A stretch of 64,000 bases of DNA, taken from positions 20,693-84,692 of the forward strand of contig JAKFYH010000054.1 of assembly GCA_021730945.1 (NCBI GenBank). Direction: 5' to 3'. The translations under genes were made by a program, and so were the position numbers. Position 1 is the stretch's first letter; the number at the start of each line of letters is the position of its first letter. Below are positions 8,003 to 18,305 of the stretch, piece by piece. This DNA comes from Acidobacteriota bacterium. GTDB lineage: Bacteria; Acidobacteriota; Vicinamibacteria; Vicinamibacterales; UBA2999. The notes beneath the pieces were generated by a model. It did not search any database, was not told the origin of the DNA, and saw nothing but the letters and a program-made list of their open reading frames with translations.

Positions 8003-9499
8003 ATGTCTGCACGCACGTATCTCGCGTCCCTGGTCGTTGTCGGTGGCGCGCTGCTGATGCGGCCCGAAACCCAGCCGGTGCTGCTGGCCGGGCCAGAGGT
8101 GAACGACGCGGCGCCGGCGACCGGCGGCGACCAGGATCTGACGACGACCCTGGACGACCAGTCCGAACTCGCCATCACGGTTTACAACTCCGATATCGCG
8201 CTCATCCGCGACGTTCGCAACCTGCAACTTGCGCGCGGCACGGGCAACCTGCGATTCATGGACATTGCCGCCACGGTCAACCCGGCGACCGTGCATTTCC
8301 GGTCGCTCACCGACCCCGCCCGCGTCCGTGTGCTCGAGCAGAACTACGAATACGACCTGCTTGAACCGGACAAGCTGCTGCGGAAGTACGTGGGGCGCGA
8401 AGTGACGCTCATGCGGAATCGTCAGGACGGCGGCACCACCCGGCAAGAGGAAGTGAAGGCGCTGCTCCTGAGCTACAACGCCGCGCCGGTCTGGAAGATC
8501 GGCAGCGAAATCGTCACCGGAATCGGCGCCGACCACATTCGCTTCCCGGAACTGCCGAGCACCCTCTATTCGCGGCCGACGCTGATCTGGACGGTAGCCA
8601 ATGACGGCGCCGCCCGCCACCGGGTCGAGGCGTCCTACCTGGCCGGCAAGCTGGCCTGGAACGCCGACTACGTGCTCACGGTCTCGCGCGACGACAAGCT
8701 GGCCGACCTCAATGGCTGGGTGACGCTCACCAACGGGAGCGGCACCGCCTTCCGCAACGCCAAGCTGCAGTTGGTGGCCGGCGACCTGAACCGCGTTCGC
8801 CAGCAGTTCGGCAAGATGGAGATGGCGCTGCACGAGCGTCGCGACGCCGCGGCCCCAGCCGTCAACATGGCCGAGGAGTCGTTCTCGGACTATCACCTCT
8901 ACACGCTCGGACGAAAGACGACCATCAACAACAACCAGACCAAACAGGTCAGCTTGCTCGAAGGCACCGACGTGCCGGTGATCAAGCGCTACGTCGTTGA
9001 GGGGCAGGCCTTCTATTACCGCAATCAACAGCACCCGGGGTCGCCGATCAAGGATCTGGTGCAGGTTTACTACCAGTTCAAGAACGAGCAGAAGGGCGGC
9101 CTCGGCATTCCCATGCCGGCCGGCGTGCTCCGCGTCTATCAGGAGGACTCCAAGGGCGGCGTGCAGTTCGTGGGTGAGGACCGCCTGACGCACACGCCGA
9201 AGGACGAGACGCTGAACGTGAAGATTGGCAACGCCTTCGACGTGGTGTGCGAACGCAAGCAGACCGACTTCCAGAAGATCGCCAGCAACGTCTACGAGAT
9301 GGAATACGAGGTCACCCTGCGCAACCACAAGGCGACCGCCGTCTCGGTGGAGGTCAACGAACCGCTGGGGGGCACCTGGCGGATGATTCGCTCATCGCAC
9401 GAATGGACCAAGACCGACGCCTGGGCGGCGCAGTTCCATGTGCCGGTCGCGGCCGACGGCGCGGCGGTGCTCCGCTACCGGGTGCGGGTGACGTACTGA
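8003..9499 (+). CDS. DUF4139 domain-containing secreted protein
   Basis: This 498-residue protein has an N-terminal hydrophobic export signal and a long beta-rich domain whose start (ITVYNSDIALIRDVRNL, near residue 55) is the recognisable opening of the DUF4139 family. The family's biochemical role is unknown; members are typically exported. ATG has AAGGAG 9 bases upstream. It stands alone between the nested-hairpin element and a bidirectional terminator. Confidence 0.85.
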   Translation: MSARTYLASLVVVGGALLMRPETQPVLLAGPEVNDAAPATGGDQDLTTTLDDQSELAITVYNSDIALIRDVRNLQLARGTGNLRFMDIAATVNPATVHFRSLTDPARVRVLEQNYEYDLLEPDKLLRKYVGREVTLMRNRQDGGTTRQEEVKALLLSYNAAPVWKIGSEIVTGIGADHIRFPELPSTLYSRPTLIWTVANDGAARHRVEASYLAGKLAWNADYVLTVSRDDKLADLNGWVTLTNGSGTAFRNAKLQLVAGDLNRVRQQFGKMEMALHERRDAAAPAVNMAEESFSDYHLYTLGRKTTINNNQTKQVSLLEGTDVPVIKRYVVEGQAFYYRNQQHPGSPIKDLVQVYYQFKNEQKGGLGIPMPAGVLRVYQEDSKGGVQFVGEDRLTHTPKDETLNVKIGNAFDVVCERKQTDFQKIASNVYEMEYEVTLRNHKATAVSVEVNEPLGGTWRMIRSSHEWTKTDAWAAQFHVPVAADGAAVLRYRVRVTY

Positions 9500-9512
9500 C
9501 GCAAGTGGGGTG

Positions 9513-9538
9513 GAGGCAACCCCTTCCGGGGTTGCCTC
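9513..9538. terminator. bidirectional hairpin between convergent genes
   Basis: Perfect 11-bp arms GAGGCAACCCC and GGGGTTGCCTC flank the loop TTCC, 14 bp after the DUF4139 stop and 6 bp before the STAS gene's stop. There is no T-run, so strength is uncertain. The same arms recur at 52339-52362, also between convergent genes. Confidence 0.75.
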
Positions 9539-9543
9539 GCGAC

Positions 9544-9885
9544 TCAGGCGGTGAAGCTGGCCAGCGCCTTCTCTTCCGAGTCGTAGGTGTCGAACACGGT
9601 CAACAACTTGGTGATGGTGAGCAAGTCGGTGATGCGGTTGGTGAGGTTGGCGAGCTTCACGGCGCCGTTGGCCTTGCGCGCGGCCATCGAGCAGCGAACC
9701 AGTTCGCCCAGCCCGCCGCTGTCCATGTAGCCGACGCCGGCGAGGTTGAGCACCACCTTGTTCTGTCCCTGAAAGACGACGCTGGCGACCTTGTCGCGCA
9801 GCAGCGCCGCGCCGTCATCAATGGTGAGCTTGCCTTCGAGGTCCAGGACGGTGATGTCGCCGACGGTGCGTTCGTTGATCTGCAT
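9544..9885 (-). CDS. STAS-domain anti-anti-sigma factor
   Basis: The 113-residue protein is a complete STAS domain of the SpoIIAA/RsbV type, with the phosphorylatable serine in the MDSGGLGEL segment (near residue 66). Such proteins bind and sequester switch kinases that inhibit sigma factors. ATG at 9885 has AGGGA upstream; an earlier in-frame start is unlikely. No cognate anti-sigma kinase or phosphatase is adjacent, so the partner must be elsewhere. Confidence 0.9.
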   Translation of the reverse strand: MQINERTVGDITVLDLEGKLTIDDGAALLRDKVASVVFQGQNKVVLNLAGVGYMDSGGLGELVRCSMAARKANGAVKLANLTNRITDLLTITKLLTVFDTYDSEEKALASFTA

Positions 9886-9997
9886 TGCGGAATCCCTGTC
9901 GGCCCGGACGCCCCCGGGCAATGGTGAGACTTCCGCTGGTTCGGGGGGCGGCGTCTCGCCCGGCGAGTTTACCTCATACGGCAGGCGGGTGCGCCGC

Positions 9998-10990
9998 CTA
10001 GTAGGGCACGTCGGTCAGGCGATCCCGTCCGCTGGCCATGTCCTGCTCAAGCAGGGTCAGCAGCGCCTTGGCCACCGGCCCCGGCCGGCCGTCGCCAATC
10101 TTCGCGCCGTCCCAGGTGACAATCGGCGCCACCTTGATGGAACTGCCGATCAGCATCATCTCTCGGGCCGCGCGGGCGTCGGCCGCAGGCACGTCGCACA
10201 CTTCAACCCCGGCGATCACGCCCTGCGCGACCAGGGCCGGCGCCAGGTCCAGCAGCCGCCTCGACGTGCAGCCGGACAGGATGTGATCGAACTTCGGGTG
10301 GCGCAACACCCCGTCGGTCGTGACAAACGCCACGTTCATGTTCGAGCTCTCGCCGACGTTGCCGGCGGCGTCGAGGAAGACGCCATTGTCGAGGCCAGCC
10401 TGCTTGGCCTCCATCTGCATCAACACGTTGGGCAGGTAATTGGTGCTCTTGGTAATGGCGTACAACGAGGGCTTGATCGGGTAGGTCGTCGTCATGACCT
10501 TCAAGCCCTCGGTGTACCAGCGTTCGGGATAGACCAGGCCGGCGAACACCATCACAAAGAACCCGGGTTCGGCGCCGGCGGCGGGGCTGAGCTCAAGGCT
10601 GCCGGGACCTGACGACAGCCAATAGCGAATCGCGCCGTCGCGCCGGCCACTCGCAGCCGTGGTCTTGACGATCAGGTCGCGCATCTGCTCACGCGAACCA
10701 TAGAGGGCGAGCCTGGAGCGTTTTGCCGATCCCACGAACCGGTCGAGGTGTGCGTCGAGGTCGTAAATCCTGCCGTTGACGATGCCGGCGGTGTCGAAGA
10801 TGCCGTGGCCGCGATGCACGATGTGATCGTCGAAGGGGATCACCATCAGCGCCGGGTCGGTGACGATGCCACCCAGCTGACTCGAATAGAACGCCGAATA
10901 CTTGACCGGCTGTCTCTGGCGCAGCGCGCGCAGTCCGGCCAGCACGTCGTCGGCGCCGAGTAATGGAAGCGGTGATGTCGTCGCAGGCAT
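9998..10990 (-). CDS. class IV aminotransferase (branched-chain or D-amino acid type)
   Basis: The 330-residue protein is a PLP-fold type IV enzyme: HRGHGIFDT near residue 59, the PLP lysine in ITKSTNYLPN (K181), and GESSNMN around residue 214. It could be a D-amino-acid transaminase, a branched-chain transaminase or an aminodeoxychorismate lyase; motifs alone do not decide. The unusual N-terminal extension of about 45 residues recalls plant D-amino-acid transaminases. It follows the D-aminoacylase gene by 40 bp on the same strand, which favours D-amino-acid use. ATG at 10990 chosen over one at 11017. Confidence 0.82.
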   Translation of the reverse strand: MPATTSPLPLLGADDVLAGLRALRQRQPVKYSAFYSSQLGGIVTDPALMVIPFDDHIVHRGHGIFDTAGIVNGRIYDLDAHLDRFVGSAKRSRLALYGSREQMRDLIVKTTAASGRRDGAIRYWLSSGPGSLELSPAAGAEPGFFVMVFAGLVYPERWYTEGLKVMTTTYPIKPSLYAITKSTNYLPNVLMQMEAKQAGLDNGVFLDAAGNVGESSNMNVAFVTTDGVLRHPKFDHILSGCTSRRLLDLAPALVAQGVIAGVEVCDVPAADARAAREMMLIGSSIKVAPIVTWDGAKIGDGRPGPVAKALLTLLEQDMASGRDRLTDVPY

Positions 10991-11030
10991 GGGTGTGTTC
11001 ACTCTAGCATGCGGCACGTGGGACGGTGCC

Positions 11031-12617
11031 TCACCTGGGCCTGGTCGACGGGCCGTAGAGCACGCGGCCGGGGCGCGCGGCGGTCATCTTGCCGGCCTCG
11101 AACGCGACCTGGCCGTTGACGATCACCAGGCTGACGCCCTCGGCGTAACTGTGGGGCTTCTCGAAGGTCGCGGTATCGCGGACGGTGGCCGCATCGAAGA
11201 CCGCGATGTCGGCCTTCAGTCCCTGGCGCAGCACGCCGCGATCGCTCAAGCCGAGCCGCTGCGCGGGAAACGCCGACATCTTCTGCACCGCGGTCTCGAG
11301 CGGCAGCAGCTTCTTGTCGCGCGCGTAGAGGCCCAGCACGCGAACGAACGTGCCATAGCTGCGCGGGTGTGGGACATTGCGGCCAAACACCGCCACTTCG
11401 CCGTCCGACGCGATCATGGTCGCCGGATGCACGAGGATGCGCTCCAGGTCCTCCTCGCCGATCGCGTGGAAGATGCCGCCGCAGCCGCCCTGCTCCACAA
11501 TCCACATCGCCGTCTCGGCCGCGTTCTCGATCGTGACGGCAAGACCGCGGCCTTGGGTGATCTGGGCCAGGTTCTGGCCCGCGAGCTTGGGATCGAACTG
11601 GCAGGCTGAGACCGACACGTTCTTCGGATCGCCGCCTCCGCGCTCATCGCGAATGATGGCTGTGCTCTCGGCCTTGATCCGGGCCCGCGTGGCCGGATCC
11701 TTGAGGCGTTTGAGCGTCGAGTCGCGCCCGCCTTCCTGCGCCCACGCCGGCAGCAAGGCGGCGCCAATGCTGGTCGCCGAGGCGGTATACGGATACTGAT
11801 CGATGGTGGCATCCACACCGCGGGCCCGCGCTTCATCCACCATGCGCAGGGTCTCGACCGAGGCGCCCCAATACTTCTTGCCGACCACCTTGTGATGGGT
11901 CAACTGCGTCGGCAGGCCGCCCTTTTCCCCGATGGCGATGGTCTCGCGCACGCTGTCGCCGAGACCCCTGGCCTCGTCACGCATATGGGAAATGTAGATG
12001 CCTCCCAGGCGCCCGGCGACCCGGGCCAGGTCGATCACTTCTTCGGTCGGCGTGAAGTTGCCGGGCACATAGAAGAGCCCGGAGCTCAGGCCGAACGCGC
12101 CCTGCTCCATGCCCTGGGTTACCAGCGCGCGCATCTGCTCGAGCTCGGCCCGGGTCGCGGGACGATCCACTTCGCCCATCACCGTGCCGCGAATCGACCC
12201 CTGCCCGATAAAGCTGGCAAAGTTTGGCGTGATGCGGGTGGCCGCCACCTTGGCGAGAAACGGTCCCAGCGGCACCTCGGAGCTGCCGTCGGGGCCCTCG
12301 ATCAGCGTGGTGACCCCCTGCCGGATGTAGTTGTCGGCGGTCGGCACCTCGAAGATGCCCCGCCGGGCGTGGGTGTGGATGTCGATGAACCCCGGCGCCA
12401 CCACCAGGCCCTTGACATCAACCACGCGGGTGGCCGGCTCCGCGATCGAGGTCGCGATGCGGACGATGGTGTCGCCCTTGATGGCAATGTCGGCCTGGTA
12501 CCACGGGCTGGCGGTGCCATCGACGATGCGGCCGCCGCGCAGCACGAGGTCGTAGGCCGGCGCCTGGCCGAACATCATCACGGGAACCACCAGCAGCAAC
12601 GGAAGCAATCGGCGCAT
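11031..12617 (-). CDS. secreted N-acyl-D-amino-acid deacylase family amidohydrolase
   Basis: The 528-residue protein has a signal peptide, then the D-aminoacylase fold: LVLRGGRIVDG start, the metal motif DIHTHARRG, GLSSGLFYVPG, ISHMRDEARG, LTHHKVVG and a late ASDGEVAVFG that supplies the catalytic aspartate. The family releases D-amino acids from N-acyl forms. ATG at 12617 begins the signal peptide (MRRLLPLLLVV); upstream codons overlap the lpxC terminator and are excluded. It lies before the class IV aminotransferase in the same direction. Confidence 0.88.
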   Translation of the reverse strand: MRRLLPLLLVVPVMMFGQAPAYDLVLRGGRIVDGTASPWYQADIAIKGDTIVRIATSIAEPATRVVDVKGLVVAPGFIDIHTHARRGIFEVPTADNYIRQGVTTLIEGPDGSSEVPLGPFLAKVAATRITPNFASFIGQGSIRGTVMGEVDRPATRAELEQMRALVTQGMEQGAFGLSSGLFYVPGNFTPTEEVIDLARVAGRLGGIYISHMRDEARGLGDSVRETIAIGEKGGLPTQLTHHKVVGKKYWGASVETLRMVDEARARGVDATIDQYPYTASATSIGAALLPAWAQEGGRDSTLKRLKDPATRARIKAESTAIIRDERGGGDPKNVSVSACQFDPKLAGQNLAQITQGRGLAVTIENAAETAMWIVEQGGCGGIFHAIGEEDLERILVHPATMIASDGEVAVFGRNVPHPRSYGTFVRVLGLYARDKKLLPLETAVQKMSAFPAQRLGLSDRGVLRQGLKADIAVFDAATVRDTATFEKPHSYAEGVSLVIVNGQVAFEAGKMTAARPGRVLYGPSTRPR

Positions 12618-12671
12618 GGCGCGACTATAGCGCCAGCGGTGCGCGAAGAGAAAGCAAGACCCGCGCAGGCA

Positions 12672-12702
12672 CAAAAAAAGGCCGCGGGGCGACCCGCGGC
12701 CT
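12672..12702 (-). terminator. rho-independent terminator of lpxC
   Basis: On the minus strand a 10-bp GC-rich stem (AGGCCGCGGG / CCCGCGGCCT, loop TCGC) is followed by seven T residues, 38 bp after the lpxC stop. This is a textbook intrinsic terminator and separates lpxC from the D-aminoacylase gene. Confidence 0.92.
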
Positions 12703-12740
12703 AATGCGTTCACATTGGAGGTTGAGAGCGAGTCGGACTG

Positions 12741-13646
12741 CTAGTGTGCGCGCGCCGCTCCCGGCACGCCCACGGCATCGAACGCCCCTTCGGGCACGGC
12801 GGACGGCGCCTCGACCAGGCACCACGCCTCTTGATCGCTGAGAATCTCGGCCGCCAACTGCGTATGCAAGGCGTGACCGGCGCGATGGGCGACGACGTGG
12901 CCCACGATCGGCCGGCCGACCAGCGCCAGGTCGCCGACGACATCGAGAATCTTGTGACGGACAAACTCGTCCTCGAAGCGCAGCGCGTTCAGCACGCCGG
13001 TGTCACCAATGACGATGGCGTTCTCGAGTGAACCGCCGAGCGCGAGGCCATTCTGGCGCAGCCACTCCACTTCCTTGAGGAAGCCAAAGGTGCGCGCCGC
13101 CGCGATGTTGTCGGCAAAGCTCGCTTCGGTGATGCGTTCGGTGCGCGACTGGAGCCGCAGCAACGGATGGTCGAAGCTGATGGTGTAGCTGACCTTGAAG
13201 TGATCGGACGGGTAAATCGCGATGCGCTTGTCGCCGCTGGCAATCTGCACCGGCTTCAGGATCTTGAGATACTTGCGCGACGGCGCCAGCTTCTTGATGC
13301 CCGCCTCCTGCAGCAGATACAGGAACGGGGCGCTGCTGCCGTCCATGATCGGCACTTCGCGGTGGTTGAGCTCGACCAGGACGTTGTCGATGCCGGCCGA
13401 GACCAGCGCGGCCAGCAGGTGCTCAACCGTCTCCACGGTCGCGCCGGCCTTGCCGAGCACCGTGGCGTGCTGCACACTGGAAACTTCAGAAACCGAAGCG
13501 GGGATCTCGACGCCCAGGTCGGTCCGGCGAAACCGGATGCCGGTGTCGGCAGCCGCGGGTTTCAACGTCAGCGTGACCTTCTGGCCGGAGTGAAGCCCGA
13601 TGCCAGCGCACGAGATATGCCGTTTGATCGTCCGTTGTGCGTCCAT
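12741..13646 (-). CDS. lpxC: UDP-3-O-acyl-N-acetylglucosamine deacetylase
   Basis: The 301-residue protein is full length for LpxC, the zinc amidase of the committed step of lipid A synthesis in the cytoplasm. Zinc ligands are visible as H76 (VEHLLAAL), H231 and D235 (HKILDVVGDLAL), with H258 (HRAGH) as the catalytic histidine and MDGSSAPF in place. It shows that the organism makes lipopolysaccharide. The 221 bp upstream include an AT-rich part (about 13700-13760) that probably holds its promoter. Confidence 0.97.
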   Translation of the reverse strand: MDAQRTIKRHISCAGIGLHSGQKVTLTLKPAAADTGIRFRRTDLGVEIPASVSEVSSVQHATVLGKAGATVETVEHLLAALVSAGIDNVLVELNHREVPIMDGSSAPFLYLLQEAGIKKLAPSRKYLKILKPVQIASGDKRIAIYPSDHFKVSYTISFDHPLLRLQSRTERITEASFADNIAAARTFGFLKEVEWLRQNGLALGGSLENAIVIGDTGVLNALRFEDEFVRHKILDVVGDLALVGRPIVGHVVAHRAGHALHTQLAAEILSDQEAWCLVEAPSAVPEGAFDAVGVPGAARAH

Positions 13647-13867
13647 TCAGTCTACGGTTCCGGTCACCAGAGAAGCAAAGTCGATGCCTAAGATGCACCG
13701 GAGCGATTGAATCGAATAAGTCTATTATTCACAACGTTTACACAGATTTTCACATTCAGGCACTCCCAACGACTGTGTTTCTGGAACCACAGCGGCCTTG
13801 GCCCGAAGTGTGGCAATACGGCCACTTGCCATCGCCTTTGAGGCTTCGGCAGAGCGGGCTCAGTCGT

Positions 13868-16759
13868 TCACGCCTTCAACATTTCTGCCAGGAATTGACC
13901 GGTCGCCGAGTGCTTCACCTTGGCCACATGCTCGGGCGTCCCCTGCGCCACCACCCGGCCACCACCCTCGCCGCCCTCCGGCCCCAAGTCGATCAACCAG
14001 TCGGCTGACTTGATGACGTCGAGGTTGTGCTCGATGACGACGATCGTGTTGCCCTGGTCGACCAGGCGCATCAAGACATCGAGCAGTTTGCGCACGTCCT
14101 CGAAGTGCAGGCCGGTGGTGGGCTCATCGAGAATGTAGAGCGTGCGCCCGGTGCCGCGCTTGGACAACTCGCGCGACAGCTTGACCCGCTGCGCCTCGCC
14201 GCCACTGAGGGTGGTCGCCGACTGGCCCAGGGTGATGTAGCCAAGGCCGACGCTCTGCAAGGTCCGCAGCTTGATTGCCAGCGGCGGATAGTTCTCGAGC
14301 AACGGCAAGGCCTGGTCGACCGTCAGTTCGAGCACATCGGCGATCGACTTGCCGCGATACTTGATCTCCAGCGTCTCGCGGTTGTACCGGCGCCCCTTGC
14401 ACTGCTCGCAGGTCACATAGACATTGGGCAGGAAGTGCATCTCGATGGCGATCACGCCGTCGCCCTGGCAGGCCTCGCACCGCCCGCCCTTGACGTTGAA
14501 CGAGAAGCGCCCGGGCTTGAAACCGCGGGCACGCGCCTCCGGCACCATCGCGAACAGCTCGCGGATGAAGGTAAACAGGCTGGTGTAGGTGGCCGGATTC
14601 GAGCGCGGCGTGCGGCCGATCGGTGACTGATCGATCTCGATCACCTTGTCGATCAGGCTGATGCCCTCGATCGCATCGTGGGCGCCCGGCTCGTCGGCGG
14701 CGCGGTAGAACTCGCGGGCCAGCGCCTTGTAGAGGATGTCGTTGACCAGCGTGCTCTTGCCCGACCCGCTGACGCCGGTGACGGCGACCAGCCGCCCGAG
14801 CGGAATCTTCACATCCACCGACTTGAGGTTGTTGGCGCGGGCGCCGCGGATGACGATCTCGCCCTTGGTGTCCTTGCGGCGGGCCGGCGGCGTGGCAATG
14901 GCGTGATGACCGGCGAGAAACGCCCCCGTCAACGAGCCGTTGTCGCCGCCGATCAGGTCGGCGGGCGTGCCCTGGAACATCACCTGTCCGCCGAGGTCAC
15001 CGGCGCCGGGACCGAGGTCGACGACGTAGTCCGCGGTGCGAATGGTCTCCTCGTCATGCTCGACCACCACGACGGTGTTCCCCAGGTCGCGCAGGCGGCC
15101 GAGCGTGGTCAGGAGCTTTCGGTTGTCGCGCTGGTGCAGGCCAATCGACGGCTCGTCCAGCACGTAGAGCACGCCGGTGAGGTTGGAGCCAATCTGCGTG
15201 GCCAGGCGGATCCGCTGGCCTTCGCCGCCCGAGAGCGTCGCCGCCGAGCGGGCCAGCGTGAGGTAGCCGACGCCGACTTCGTTCAGGAACCGGAGCCGAT
15301 CCTTGATTTCCTTGAGAATGCGGGTGGCGATGATCGCTTCGCGGTCCTGCAACTCGATCGCCTCGAACACGGCCAGCGCGCCGGAGATCGGCAAGTTGAC
15401 GTAGTCGGCGATCGATTTGCCCTTGACGGTCACGACCTGGCTTTCCGGCCGCAGGCGGTTGCCATGGCACACCGGGCACTGTCGCAAGGCGCGGTACGGA
15501 TCGAGTTCCTCCTGGACCGCCCAGGAACCCTCTTCGAACCGCCGTCGCAGGTTGGGGACCACGCCCTCGAAGTCGCGGCCGAATGGCTCGGGCGCCAGGA
15601 CCTTCTTCCGGCTGCCTTTCTTTGCCGCCGGCGCCGCCGGTGCGGCGGGACCGAAGTCCCGCCCACCTGGCAGCTTGCCATCCGGCTTGTCGCGTTGGGC
15701 CGCGCCGGGACCGTGCAGGATCAGATCACGATGCTTCTTCGGCAACTTGCCGAACGGCACCTGGGGATCGATGCCGTAGTACGAGGAAATCGCCAGCACG
15801 GCGTCGGTCACCAACTTGCCGTCGCCGCGGCCCCACGGCGCGATGGCGCCGCCCGCCAGCGACAACGCGTCGTCGGGGACGATCCGCGCCGGATCGAAGT
15901 CCCATGTCGCACCCAGTCCCTGGCACGACTGGCAGGCGCCGTGCGGCGAGTTGAACGAGAAGGCCCGCGGCGACATCTCGGGGACGCTGATGCCGCACAC
16001 CACGCACGCCAGCTTGCGCGAAAACAGGCGATCGCCGGCATCGAGCGAATTGATCACGACCACATCGTCGGCCATCGTGAGGGCGACCTCGACCGACTCG
16101 GCCAGGCGCCGCTCGATGCCGCTGCGCACGATCAGGCGGTCGATGATGATGTCGATGTCGTGGTTGCGGCGGCGGTCGAGCTTGATCTCGTCCTCGAGCG
16201 ACCGGATGTGGCCATCGACCCGGGCCTTGGTAAAGCCGCGGGTCCTGAGCGCCAGCAGTTCCTTCTTGAACTCGCCCTTGCGGCCGCGGACGATCGGCGC
16301 CATCACGTTGATGCGCGTGTCCTGCGGGTAGGTCATCACCAGGTCGACGATCCGCTCGAGCGACTGCGAGGCGATCTCGCGGCCGCAGTTCGGGCAGTGC
16401 GGCACGCCGATGTTGGCGAACAGGAGCCGCAAGTAGTCGTAGATCTCGGTGACGGTACCAACGGTCGAGCGCGGATTGGAGCCGGTGGTCTTCTGCTCAA
16501 TCGAGATGGCCGGCGACAGGCCCTCGATCAGGTCGACGTCCGGCTTCTCCATCTGTTCGAGGAACTGCCGGGCATAGGCCGAGAGCGACTCGACATAGCG
16601 CCGCTGCCCCTCGGCGTAGAGGGTGTCGAAGGCGAGCGACGACTTGCCCGACCCCGACAAGCCCGTGATCACCACGAGCTGGTTGCGCGGGAGGTCAACG
16701 TCGATGTCCTTGAGGTTATGGACGCGCGCGCCCCGGACAGAGATCCAATCGTGCGGCAT
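13868..16759 (-). CDS. uvrA: excinuclease ABC subunit A
   Basis: The 963-residue product is full-length UvrA, the DNA-damage recognition ATPase of nucleotide excision repair. It has two ABC modules ([12 protein letters not shown] at the N-terminus; [12 protein letters not shown] and LSGGEAQR in the second half), zinc-binding cysteine clusters ([13 protein letters not shown] with [14 protein letters not shown] with CEQCKG), and a lysine-rich insert near residues 365-390. It diverges from nhaC across an 80-bp gap containing a perfect dyad. Confidence 0.98.
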   Translation of the reverse strand: MPHDWISVRGARVHNLKDIDVDLPRNQLVVITGLSGSGKSSLAFDTLYAEGQRRYVESLSAYARQFLEQMEKPDVDLIEGLSPAISIEQKTTGSNPRSTVGTVTEIYDYLRLLFANIGVPHCPNCGREIASQSLERIVDLVMTYPQDTRINVMAPIVRGRKGEFKKELLALRTRGFTKARVDGHIRSLEDEIKLDRRRNHDIDIIIDRLIVRSGIERRLAESVEVALTMADDVVVINSLDAGDRLFSRKLACVVCGISVPEMSPRAFSFNSPHGACQSCQGLGATWDFDPARIVPDDALSLAGGAIAPWGRGDGKLVTDAVLAISSYYGIDPQVPFGKLPKKHRDLILHGPGAAQRDKPDGKLPGGRDFGPAAPAAPAAKKGSRKKVLAPEPFGRDFEGVVPNLRRRFEEGSWAVQEELDPYRALRQCPVCHGNRLRPESQVVTVKGKSIADYVNLPISGALAVFEAIELQDREAIIATRILKEIKDRLRFLNEVGVGYLTLARSAATLSGGEGQRIRLATQIGSNLTGVLYVLDEPSIGLHQRDNRKLLTTLGRLRDLGNTVVVVEHDEETIRTADYVVDLGPGAGDLGGQVMFQGTPADLIGGDNGSLTGAFLAGHHAIATPPARRKDTKGEIVIRGARANNLKSVDVKIPLGRLVAVTGVSGSGKSTLVNDILYKALAREFYRAADEPGAHDAIEGISLIDKVIEIDQSPIGRTPRSNPATYTSLFTFIRELFAMVPEARARGFKPGRFSFNVKGGRCEACQGDGVIAIEMHFLPNVYVTCEQCKGRRYNRETLEIKYRGKSIADVLELTVDQALPLLENYPPLAIKLRTLQSVGLGYITLGQSATTLSGGEAQRVKLSRELSKRGTGRTLYILDEPTTGLHFEDVRKLLDVLMRLVDQGNTIVVIEHNLDVIKSADWLIDLGPEGGEGGGRVVAQGTPEHVAKVKHSATGQFLAEMLKA

Positions 16760-16802
16760 GATGGCACTGCGGCGTCCACGCCGTGGACGCCAATCGCCAA
16801 TT

Positions 16803-16821
16803 ATACCCCGGCCCGGGGTAT
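16803..16821. promoter_or_regulatory. perfect 19-bp dyad between uvrA and nhaC
   Basis: ATACCCCGG and CCGGGGTAT flank a single central C, in the gap between the two divergent starts (44 bp from uvrA and 18 bp from nhaC). There is no T-run, so it is more likely an operator for a dimeric regulator than a terminator. The regulator is unknown. Confidence 0.5.
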
Positions 16822-16839
16822 CATCCCGACCGGCAGCTC

Positions 16840-18297
16840 ATGTCCAGCCCGATCCCACGCACACCTTCGCTTTTCTGGTCATCCGTCCCGGTCCTCGTTC
16901 TGGTCGCCCTGCTGGCGGCGGCGGTCGCGCTGTTCGGCGACGGCGCGTCGAGTGGAGCCAACCCGATTGCGCTGCTGCTGGCCGCCGGGGTCGGCATCCT
17001 GATTGGCACCGCCCACGGCCACTCCTGGAAAGAGATCGAGAAGGGCATCGTCCACGGCATCTCGCTGGCGCTCGGCGCGGTGATCATCCTGCTGACGGTG
17101 GGCGCGTTGATTGGATCGTGGATCCTGTCGGGCACGGTGCCGACCATGATCTATTACGGATTGATGCTGCTGACGCCGTCGATCTTCCTGCCGAGCGCGT
17201 GCGCACTCTGCTGCCTCGTCTCGCTCGCCACCGGCAGTTCGTGGACCACGGCCGGCACGGTCGGCGTGGCGCTGATCGGCATTGCCGTGGCCCAGGGCAT
17301 CAGTCCCGGACTGGCGGCCGGGGCGGTCATCTCCGGCGCCTACTTCGGCGACAAGATGTCGCCGCTCTCCGACACCACCAACCTGGCGCCGGCCGTCGCC
17401 GGCACCGAGCTCTTCACCCACATCCGCCACATGGCCTGGACGACGACGCCCAGCCTGGTCATCGCGCTGCTCCTCTATGCGGTGCTGGGCCTTTCGGTCA
17501 CGCCGCCGCAGGACACGACCCAGGTCAATGCCATCCTCGCGGCGCTCAGCGGCACCTTTGCCGTCGGCCCGCACCTGCTGATCCCGGTCGTCCTGGTGCT
17601 GGTGATGGTGGTGATGAAGATGCCGGCATTTCCGGCGCTGTTGATCGGATCGCTGGTCGGCTGCGCCTTCGCGGTGGTGTTCCAGCCGGCAGTGGTGGCC
17701 GCCTACGCCAACTCGCCCGACCTGCCGGCCTGGGTCGGGTTGGCCAAGGGCGCCTGGATGTCGTTGTTCGACGGCTTCAAGCTGGAGTCGCCCAACGCCG
17801 CCCTCAACGATCTGCTGTCGCGCGGCGGCATGGCGAACATGCTGAACACCGTGTGGCTGATCCTGATGGCGATGACGTTCGGCGCGGTCATGGAAGTGAC
17901 CGGCATGCTGCAGCAGATTGCCGCCGGTATCCTCAGCATGGTGCGCGGGACCGGGTCGCTGATCACGGCCACGCTCGCCACCGCGATCGGCATGAATGTG
18001 ATCGCCTCCGATCAGTACATGGCCATCGTGCTGCCAGGGCGGATGTTTCGCGCCGAGTTTGCCCGCCGCGGCCTTCACCCGAAGAACCTGTCGCGGGCAC
18101 TCGAGGACGCCGGCACGCTGACCTCGCCGCTCGTCCCCTGGAATACCTGCGGGGCGTTCATGGCCACCACCCTCGGCGTGGCGACCTTTGCGTACGCGCC
18201 GTTTGCATTTTTCAACCTGATCAACCCGGTCATCTCCGGCATTTACGGCTTCACCGGATTCACGATCGAGAAGCTGCCGCCCGCCGGACCCCGATAG
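16840..18297 (+). CDS. nhaC: NhaC-family Na+/H+ antiporter
   Basis: The 485-residue integral membrane protein has about 11-12 hydrophobic segments and the NhaC-type signature around [19 protein letters not shown] (residues about 165-183) plus [15 protein letters not shown] and [17 protein letters not shown]. It exchanges Na+ for H+, possibly with amino-acid antiporter variants in the family. ATG at 16840 is chosen because earlier codons overlap the dyad. The M28 peptidase gene follows after 8 bp, so the two may be co-transcribed. Confidence 0.9.
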   Translation: MSSPIPRTPSLFWSSVPVLVLVALLAAAVALFGDGASSGANPIALLLAAGVGILIGTAHGHSWKEIEKGIVHGISLALGAVIILLTVGALIGSWILSGTVPTMIYYGLMLLTPSIFLPSACALCCLVSLATGSSWTTAGTVGVALIGIAVAQGISPGLAAGAVISGAYFGDKMSPLSDTTNLAPAVAGTELFTHIRHMAWTTTPSLVIALLLYAVLGLSVTPPQDTTQVNAILAALSGTFAVGPHLLIPVVLVLVMVVMKMPAFPALLIGSLVGCAFAVVFQPAVVAAYANSPDLPAWVGLAKGAWMSLFDGFKLESPNAALNDLLSRGGMANMLNTVWLILMAMTFGAVMEVTGMLQQIAAGILSMVRGTGSLITATLATAIGMNVIASDQYMAIVLPGRMFRAEFARRGLHPKNLSRALEDAGTLTSPLVPWNTCGAFMATTLGVATFAYAPFAFFNLINPVISGIYGFTGFTIEKLPPAGPR

Positions 18298-18305
18298 GAC
18301 TGTTC

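Noticed and set aside
7667..9328. Minus-strand open frame antisense to the DUF4139 gene
   Set aside because: Mirror frame of a supported gene; composition typical of antisense translation at high GC.
13700..13760. Defined lpxC promoter boxes in the AT-rich stretch
   Set aside because: The region is clearly AT-rich, but no hexamer pair with 16-18 bp spacing stood out enough to annotate.
14678..17002. Long plus-strand open frame antisense to uvrA
   Set aside because: It is an Arg/Gly/Val-rich translation of the opposite strand of a certain gene; long antisense frames are expected at this GC and no domain is visible.
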